Shown here in pieces: positions 58,270 to 64,000 of a DNA stretch of 64,000 bases. The notes beneath the pieces are model-generated. The model was not told where the DNA came from. It did not search any database and saw only the letters and a program-made list of their open reading frames with translations. Both the position numbers and the translations under genes were made by a program. This DNA is from JAJECS01 sp965243625 (GTDB taxonomy: Bacteria > Chloroflexota > UBA11872): assembly GCA_965243625.1 (NCBI GenBank), contig CBDEVI010000002.1:2046001-2110000 (forward strand), written 5' to 3'. How positions within the stretch are numbered: position 1 is the first letter of the stretch; each line of letters begins with the position of its first letter.

Positions 58270-60498
58270 TCAGCGCCGCACCTCGATGGTTCCCAGATCG
58301 GACCGGACTCGGGCGCTGCCGATGAGCTGCGCCGGGTCGGGCTGGGACTCCGGCACGACAATTTCGCCAACATCGTTCACGGCTCGCGCGACGATCTGTG
58401 GCAGTCGCGGATGTGGCGCGATGACCATCCCGAACCCCGCATCCAGCAAGGCGGACGCGGGCATGGCTCCGAGCGTCGTTGATCGTCCAAGCACCAGCAC
58501 GTCCGCGCGCAGATTCGCCGGCAGCGAAGGCTGCGACGCGGTCGGCGGGGCGACGGCGAACGTCGCGTCGCTTGACGTCACCACCACCCAGGAACCGCCT
58601 TCAACCGGGATGAGCTCGGTTTTCAGAGCGCCGGTGGTCCGGCTTGCGTCCACGACGACGGGCGCTCGGCCGGCATGGTTCGGCGCTACCAGGTGCGCCC
58701 CCAGCGCATGGGTGGGAGGCGCCTGCACCACGGCTACGTCTCGGGCCCCAACGAGGTCGAGGGCCATGTGGGAGAGCTCGCCGCCCGACGAGGCCACGGC
58801 CAGGTTGTCGACCTGGAGGTCCCAGCGAGGCAGCGCGCGGTCAAGCAGCAACCGGTCCAGGCGGCTTCCGGCGACGACCACCCGGTCATCGCCTTTTCGG
58901 ACATAGACCGTGGGGGCGCGGCTCGAGAGGTCGACGGTGGCCAACGTGGCGCCATCGTCGAAGAGGCGAGGCATTCCCGCGACCGCCATCGCCGGTGGCG
59001 CGACCAAGGCGACGAGCGCCACCCCGTAGACGGCGCGTCGGGGAAGCGCCACCGACCCGACGCGTGAGCGAACGAGTCGCGGCGGCGGGCGTCCAAGCAG
59101 GACCAGCGCCGCGCCAATGCAGAAATATGAGACCAGCGCCTGGGCGAAGTCGAACCCGCTGGTCGCGAGCGAGGCGCCTGGCAACTGCGCGGCGATCCGC
59201 CCGGCTTGAATCAAATACTCGAGCGGAAGCCAGGCGGCCCAGCCGACGACATCGGCCGCCGGCCACCCGGCGGACGCCCAGATGGCGACGGGCGCACCCG
59301 TGGCCATGATGGCGGCGGGCGCCGCGAGAGCCAGCAGATTGGCCGGCACCGCCATGAGCTGAAAGCGCTCGAACGTGTGGGCGATGATCGGGGTCACCAT
59401 CAGACTGGCGGCGGTGGTCGTCGCAACCAGCTCGGCGCTCCACCGCGGGAACCGGGCGCGCTCGGTGAGCAGGGCCGAAATGCGGGGCGCGATGACAATC
59501 AGCCCAAGCGTTCCCACGAACGACAGCTGAAAGCCAACGTCGCCGAGCGCCTGGGGCTGCACCAACGCCATGCCGGCCCCCGCCATCCCCAAGGCGGTGA
59601 GGGTGTCGGCGTCGCGCCCGATGATCCAGGCCAGGAGCACCAGGTCGCCCATGATGGCGGCCCGTATCACGCCCGGCTCGGCGCCGGCCAGCACCGCGTA
59701 AAGCGGTAGCAACACCGCCGCCAGGCCGACTCCGTAGCGGCCAAGACCCCAGCCGGCGAGCCGTCGCACCCAGAGCGCGATTAACGTGATGTTGAAGCCG
59801 GAGATGGCGACGATGTGAATCAGGCCGGAGGTGAGAAAGTCACTCCGCAGCTCATCGGGCAACCGTTGACGAATGCCCACGAGCATGGCCGAGAGCAGCG
59901 AGGCATGGGGCTCGGGCAAGGCCGAGCGAATGCTGGCATCGACGTGGCGCCGCAGGCGCAGAAGCGCCGGAGGATCCGCGGCCGTACCGGTCTCGATGAC
60001 CCTCATCGTTGCGTCGTCCAGCGTCCCCGCCCAGGTGTCGGCGTGTCCGACGAGGGCGTTCGTCGCCCGCGGGCTTGCGGGACGAAACACTCCGCTGACC
60101 GCCACCCGCGCGTTCGGCAGCGCCAATGCCCGCGGAGCGAAGACCTGCACCCGACCCGCGGCTTGTCGCGGCTCCTCATCTTCCCCTCGGGCAACCGCCT
60201 CGACTTGGAGCGTTCGTCGCGGGCCCGGCACGTCGTCGACAACGGTTCCGATCACCGTCAGCGCCGCACCGGCATGCGCCTGGAGTAGCGGTGGCTGCGA
60301 GGCGACGTGATGTCCGCCGCGCGCCAGGCCAAGGGCCAGCGCGGCGAGGACCGCAGCCGCGAGCAAGGGGCGGCGACCCGTCGCGGCCGCCGCCGCGCCA
60401 ACGACGGCCAGCCCAATGACCGCCCAGGCCGGCGCCGGACCCCACCAAGCGGCGATTCCGATCCCCAGCAAGATCGCCGCGGCCAGCCAGGCCGTCAT
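58270..60498 (-). CDS. comEC: ComEC/Rec2-type DNA uptake channel protein
   Basis: The 742-residue protein has an OB-like N-terminal domain (about 65-190), the Competence domain with LLSAMLVGIRQRLPDELRSDFLTSGLIHIVAISGFNITLIALWV (about 200-245) and about eight to ten TM helices to about 500. The C-terminal part (about 515-742) corresponds to the MBL-like domain but lacks the HxHxDH zinc site: the equivalent region reads AVASSGGELSHMALDLVGA. So nuclease-type activity is unlikely here. It forms the inner-membrane channel for incoming single-strand DNA. It overlaps comEA by ATGA. Confidence 0.88.
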   Translation of the reverse strand: MTAWLAAAILLGIGIAAWWGPAPAWAVIGLAVVGAAAAATGRRPLLAAAVLAALALGLARGGHHVASQPPLLQAHAGAALTVIGTVVDDVPGPRRTLQVEAVARGEDEEPRQAAGRVQVFAPRALALPNARVAVSGVFRPASPRATNALVGHADTWAGTLDDATMRVIETGTAADPPALLRLRRHVDASIRSALPEPHASLLSAMLVGIRQRLPDELRSDFLTSGLIHIVAISGFNITLIALWVRRLAGWGLGRYGVGLAAVLLPLYAVLAGAEPGVIRAAIMGDLVLLAWIIGRDADTLTALGMAGAGMALVQPQALGDVGFQLSFVGTLGLIVIAPRISALLTERARFPRWSAELVATTTAASLMVTPIIAHTFERFQLMAVPANLLALAAPAAIMATGAPVAIWASAGWPAADVVGWAAWLPLEYLIQAGRIAAQLPGASLATSGFDFAQALVSYFCIGAALVLLGRPPPRLVRSRVGSVALPRRAVYGVALVALVAPPAMAVAGMPRLFDDGATLATVDLSSRAPTVYVRKGDDRVVVAGSRLDRLLLDRALPRWDLQVDNLAVASSGGELSHMALDLVGARDVAVVQAPPTHALGAHLVAPNHAGRAPVVVDASRTTGALKTELIPVEGGSWVVVTSSDATFAVAPPTASQPSLPANLRADVLVLGRSTTLGAMPASALLDAGFGMVIAPHPRLPQIVARAVNDVGEIVVPESQPDPAQLIGSARVRSDLGTIEVRR

Positions 60499-60899
60499 GG
60501 AGCTGAGGGCGCTTGCGCCGGGAGCCGCTGCACCACGCGCGCGGGAATACCCAGATCGATGAGCGTCCGGGCCTCGGCGATCGAGCCGAACAGGCGGCGG
60601 TGGGTGGTGATCCGCTCGGCATACAACGGGCCGATGCCGGGCAATTCATCGGCGAGCTCCTCAGCGGATGCCGCATTGATCCACTGGAGTGTCGCGGCGG
60701 AAAGCTCGATCGCAGCGCTCGGTTGCGCGACCTGGGGCGGAGCGGTTTCCGGCAGGGCACTGGGCGTCATGATCGCCAGCGCCACGGCTGCAGGCGCTAG
60801 GAGCAGGCCAAGCCAGCGATAGACCCTCAGATGTGACCGGGACTCCGCGTTAACGGCCTGCCCGTCCGCCGGCTGCGCGTGCTCCGACGGGTTCGCCAA
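60495..60899 (-). CDS. comEA: ComEA-like helix-hairpin-helix protein
   Basis: The 134-residue protein has a basic N-terminus, one TM helix (about 28-46) and a C-terminal HhH domain (about 73-125): INAASAEELADELPGIGPLYAERITTHRRLFGSIAEARTLIDLGI. The pattern is that of the DNA receptor ComEA, anchored with the HhH outside. It is coupled to comEC by ATGA overlap, so both form the uptake operon. Upstream gene is the MoeA-PBP gene (1-bp gap). Confidence 0.9.
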   Translation of the reverse strand: MANPSEHAQPADGQAVNAESRSHLRVYRWLGLLLAPAAVALAIMTPSALPETAPPQVAQPSAAIELSAATLQWINAASAEELADELPGIGPLYAERITTHRRLFGSIAEARTLIDLGIPARVVQRLPAQAPSAP

Positions 60900-60900
60900 G

Positions 60901-62910
60901 CTAGGTCAGCGTCTCGCCCGGCGGCGACCCGGGAAGCTCGGCGGCCACTTGCCCCATCCGCGACGCGTCGTAGCCGCCCATGGCCTCGACCTGTCGCGCA
61001 AACGCCGGATCCCGCAGCACATCCAGCACGGGCCGCAGCACCGGCGATTCGTAGTGCTCGCGCGGGATGACGAGGTCGTAGCGCTCCTGGAGCAGCGGGA
61101 TGAAGTCGAGCTTCAGCGCCCGGGCGGCGGCCAGCACCCCAAGGCCGGCGTCCGCCCCGCCGGCGGCCACGTCGGCGGCCACCGCGACGTGGGTGTAGAG
61201 CTCACGTTCGTAGCCGGCGATGTCCGCGACGGCCAGGCCGCGGCGCTGTAACTCGTAGTCCAGCAGCATTCGAGTTCCCGAGCCTCGCTGCCGGTTCACG
61301 AAGACGACGTCGTCGCGCGCCAGGTCGTCGATGGCCTCGATGCCGAGCGGATTGCCCGGAGCGACCATGAGTCCCTGCTGCCGGTGCGCAAACGTGACGA
61401 GGACGACATCGCGGCCGGGAAGAATGCGTCGAACGTCCGCAACGTTGTAGGCGCCGGTGGCCGGATCGATCAGGTGGCATCCGGCGGCATGCGCATTATT
61501 CCGGCGCAGCGCCACCAGCCCGCTCTGACTACCGACGTTGGTCGACGCCACCGCCGCCGGGGCGAACCGCCGGTGGACCTCGTTGGCCAAGAGATCGAGG
61601 GCGGGATCGTGGCTGCCGATGAGCACCGCCGTGTGGTCGACGGCGTCCGGATCGGTGAGCAAATCCACCTCCACTGACGATCCCGCCGCGAGCCCTTCGG
61701 ACATCCGGGGAATGCGGATGACGCCGTCGGCGCGCACCATCGAGGTGATCATGCCGGCCCCGCGGGCGAGCGGCGCGGCGATGGTGCGCTCCCCGACGCG
61801 GCCAATCTTCACGCGCACGAACTCGTCGTCGCCCATGGGCGACACCACGGCCCGCGGGACCACCGCACGCAGCGTTGGCCGACGGCGTCGCCGACGCCCG
61901 AGCCTGGCGTCGATGAGCGGCGCCACGAACAGCTCCAGCGCCAGTGCCGCGGACACCGGATACCCGGGAATGCCCACGACGGCGCGCCCGCGGGCGACGC
62001 CCAGGACCACCGGGTGGCCCGGTCGGATCGCCACGCCGTGCACCAGCACCTCGCCGTGCTCGGCAATGACTCGCGCCGTGAAATCTTCCGCACCTGCCGA
62101 CGAGCCGGCGTTGATCACCACGATGTCGGCGCGGTCGAGCGCCTGATCCACTGCATTTCGGAGGCGCTCGAAGTCGTCGGGCAGCGGCGGCAGCCGCTCG
62201 GCGTCCGCGCCCCACTCGCGGGCGGTTGCCGCCAGCATGAGCGAGTTCGAGTCCACGATCTGGCCCGGCCCGGCCGCGGCTCCCGGCGGCACCAGCTCCG
62301 AGCCGGTGGGGAGAACCGCCACACGCGGGGGCCGACGGACTTCGAGCGACGCATGCCCGGCCGCGGCGGCGGCGGCGACGTCTACCGGACGCAGCGTGTG
62401 GCCGGCGGGGAGCACCAGCTCGGTTGCCACGATGTCCTCGCCCAGCGGGCGGACATGCTGCCAAGGCGCGACGGCTGCAAGGATTTCAACGCTGCCGTCG
62501 CCGACCTCGTGCAGGTCTTCCAGCATTACCACGGCATCCATGCCTGAAGGCATGGCGTCGCCGGTGTCGATCCACACGGCGTCCCGGCCCACGCGAAGGC
62601 GCAGCGGCGACGTGGGCGACGCGCCGAGCGTCGTCGCCGCCGCAACCGCGACGCCATCCATGGCCGCGGCGTGATAGTGGGGATTGGATGTGCGGGCCCA
62701 AACCGCCGAGGCCGTAACGCGGCCAACCGCCTCCTCAAGGGGCACCGAAACCGCCGGGCCGGGCGCCAGTGCGCCCGCGCGGCGCAGCGCCTCGTCGAAG
62801 CGCGCCCGCGCCTCGTCCAACGGCACGTCCTGCAAATACGGCATGCGGTCGCCGCTCCCGGGTGGAGCGTCGTGGCTCGGTCGCTCGCCCGATCGGGAGG
62901 GCGCGGTCAT
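60901..62910 (-). CDS. MoeA domain fused to periplasmic-binding-type (LysR-substrate-like) domain
   Basis: The 669-residue protein starts at ATG 62910, which overlaps the TGA of the preceding MoeA gene (ATGA). The first part (about 1-430) is a MoeA: LDEARARFDEALRRAG, AAMDGVAVAA, VINAGSSAGAEDFTARV and GIPGYPVSAALALELF. The C-terminal part (about 445-669) is a PBP-like domain: LIGSHDPALDLLANEV, FVNRQRGSGTRMLLDYEL and RALKLDFIPLLQERYDLVIPREH. This fused form is known in archaea and some bacteria. It acts in molybdenum cofactor maturation; the PBP-like part may sense or bind molybdate or tungstate. Confidence 0.92.
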   Translation of the reverse strand: MTAPSRSGERPSHDAPPGSGDRMPYLQDVPLDEARARFDEALRRAGALAPGPAVSVPLEEAVGRVTASAVWARTSNPHYHAAAMDGVAVAAATTLGASPTSPLRLRVGRDAVWIDTGDAMPSGMDAVVMLEDLHEVGDGSVEILAAVAPWQHVRPLGEDIVATELVLPAGHTLRPVDVAAAAAAGHASLEVRRPPRVAVLPTGSELVPPGAAAGPGQIVDSNSLMLAATAREWGADAERLPPLPDDFERLRNAVDQALDRADIVVINAGSSAGAEDFTARVIAEHGEVLVHGVAIRPGHPVVLGVARGRAVVGIPGYPVSAALALELFVAPLIDARLGRRRRRRPTLRAVVPRAVVSPMGDDEFVRVKIGRVGERTIAAPLARGAGMITSMVRADGVIRIPRMSEGLAAGSSVEVDLLTDPDAVDHTAVLIGSHDPALDLLANEVHRRFAPAAVASTNVGSQSGLVALRRNNAHAAGCHLIDPATGAYNVADVRRILPGRDVVLVTFAHRQQGLMVAPGNPLGIEAIDDLARDDVVFVNRQRGSGTRMLLDYELQRRGLAVADIAGYERELYTHVAVAADVAAGGADAGLGVLAAARALKLDFIPLLQERYDLVIPREHYESPVLRPVLDVLRDPAFARQVEAMGGYDASRMGQVAAELPGSPPGETLT

Positions 62911-64000
62911 GCCAGCGGGCGAATGTCGACGAACGCGCCGGCCTGGAGGCCGTTGGCGTCGGCCGGAATCCGGACCAGCGCGTCGGCGCGCACGAGCGTG
63001 AAGATGAGGTTCGATGCACCGAATATGGGCTCCGCCCACGTTTCGTCGTCACGCTCGGTGAGGCGCGCGGGAATGAAATCCAGGCGGCCCGCCGTGGATG
63101 CCACGTTACGCGCCAGTCGAGCACGCAGCGGTGAGGCGGAACTGTCGGCCGGAGCGCCCTGCAGCCGGCGAATCGTGGGCGCGACCAATAGGTCGAACAC
63201 GACCAGCGCCGAGACCGGATTTCCGGGTAATCCGAATATGGGCCGGCCGTCGGCGAGGCCCACGATCGACGGCTTGCCGGGCTTCAGGGCCAAGCCGTGC
63301 GCTAAAACGCCGGGCGATCCCAGCGAATCGATGACGTCCGCCGTGTGATCGCGGGCGCTCACCGAGCTTCCGGCGCTGATGACGACGATGTCGCACTCCC
63401 GCAGCGCGTTGCGCGCCGCGGTCGCCAGCGCGGAGCGCGCATCGGGCACGATGCCGTAGGTCCGTGCCACGCCGCCCGCGCGCTCCACCTCGACGGTGAG
63501 CGTGGTCGAGTTCACGTCTCGAACTTCGCCCGGTTCGGGCGTCTGGTGGGGCGGCACGACCTCGTCGCCGGTCGCGATGAGCGCCACGATCGGCGCTTGG
63601 GCAACTGCGACGTGCGCGACGCCCAGCGCGGCGAGCCCGCCAAGATCCTGCGATCGGAGGCGCGCGCCCTCGGGAATGACCACCGCGCCCTCGGCCACGT
63701 CGTCGCCGCGTTGAATCACTGCGTCTCGGGCCGCGACGGGACGCATGACCTCGATCATCCGGTCATCGATCCACTCGGTGTGCTCCACCATCACGACGGC
63801 ATCGCTGCCCGGAGGCAACATGCCGCCGGTGTGGATCACCATGGCCTCGCCGGGCGCTATGCCCGCGGTCGGGGACGCGCCCATTGGCACCTCGCCGATC
63901 ACGGCGAGGGCGGCTGGCAACGACTCGGTCGCGCCGAAGGTGTCCGACGCGCGCACGGCGAACCCGTCCATCAAGGATCGGTCGAAGGACGGACTGGCTT
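62907..64000 (-). CDS. moeA: Molybdopterin molybdenumtransferase MoeA, 5' end beyond window
   Basis: The gene runs off the right edge and the N-terminal residues are missing. The visible frame continues to the last base with SLMDGFAVRASDTFG, the MoeA MDGYAV motif. About 364 residues are present. Others: IHTGGMLPPGSDAVVMVEHTEW, VVISAGSSVSARDHTADVID and GLPGNPVSALVVFDLLVAP. It inserts molybdenum into molybdopterin. It is followed by the MoeA-PBP gene with an ATGA overlap, so the two are a tandem pair of non-identical paralogues. Confidence 0.93.
   Translation of the reverse strand, partial: ASPSFDRSLMDGFAVRASDTFGATESLPAALAVIGEVPMGASPTAGIAPGEAMVIHTGGMLPPGSDAVVMVEHTEWIDDRMIEVMRPVAARDAVIQRGDDVAEGAVVIPEGARLRSQDLGGLAALGVAHVAVAQAPIVALIATGDEVVPPHQTPEPGEVRDVNSTTLTVEVERAGGVARTYGIVPDARSALATAARNALRECDIVVISAGSSVSARDHTADVIDSLGSPGVLAHGLALKPGKPSIVGLADGRPIFGLPGNPVSALVVFDLLVAPTIRRLQGAPADSSASPLRARLARNVASTAGRLDFIPARLTERDDETWAEPIFGASNLIFTLVRADALVRIPADANGLQAGAFVDIRPLA

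Overview
This is a GC-rich, gene-dense stretch of a bacterial chromosome. Gene content fits a free-living or host-associated Chloroflexota bacterium, perhaps Dehalococcoidia or SAR202-like. The basis is a LysM/SH3 surface protein with TPTPT linkers, a PspC protein, a Cys T-box leader on cysE, LarA-like, M29 and M3 enzymes, DUF503/DUF4126/DUF4395 proteins and many short palindromic repeats. This placement is inference: there is no rRNA and I could not run a search. Both window edges cut genes: a glycosyltransferase at the left and a MoeA at the right.

Layout. 0-7 kb: cell-surface glycan genes (GT-B transferase, large membrane protein with a coupled partner, cobalamin-binding radical SAM protein, GT2 transferase). 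7-9.5 kb: a frame-broken glutamate-cysteine ligase and a dolichol-phosphate-mannose-synthase-like GT2. 9.5-15.4 kb: minus-strand run LarA-like, oligoendopeptidase F, ProRS and CysE, the last behind a T-box with its own promoter. 15.5-31.4 kb: small soluble and membrane genes (LysM/SH3b protein, hydrolase plus sugar-phosphate-isomerase pair, Nudix, PspC, pseudouridine synthase, TerC/YjbE, glyoxalase-like VOC plus HTH-MBL pair, YlxP, HigBA-like module, TfoX-N, GYD, M20 peptidase). 31.5-37.9 kb: M29 aminopeptidase, gyrB, plsX, a Tat-exported hydrolase and a cobalamin adenosyltransferase.

38.0-44.3 kb is the most interesting part. A COG0523 metal-chaperone GTPase coupled to a WD40 protein faces a Dpp/Nik-type ABC importer (binding protein plus two permeases, no ATPase). 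Each unit has a near-identical palindrome of the form TTGnGAY-N3-RTCnCAA just upstream of its first gene, which suggests one metal-sensing repressor, probably Fur/Zur-like, controls both. 44.7-55.3 kb: a DUF4395 protein, tRNA-Glu, ffh, two genes matching the halves of D-glutamate cyclase, an oxidoreductase, an SLC13/RCK transporter, a degenerate SDR and ddl. 55.5-56.6 kb: an IS30-family element inserted in a copy of the dispersed repeat. 56.6-64 kb: RraA-like, ProC, ComEC, ComEA, and two MoeA proteins, one fused to a periplasmic-binding-type domain.

Short dispersed repeats sit in most of the larger intergenic gaps. The commonest is a roughly 100-bp unit ending in an ATTCCCGC-CTTC-GCGGGAAT hairpin, with all long copies in the same orientation.
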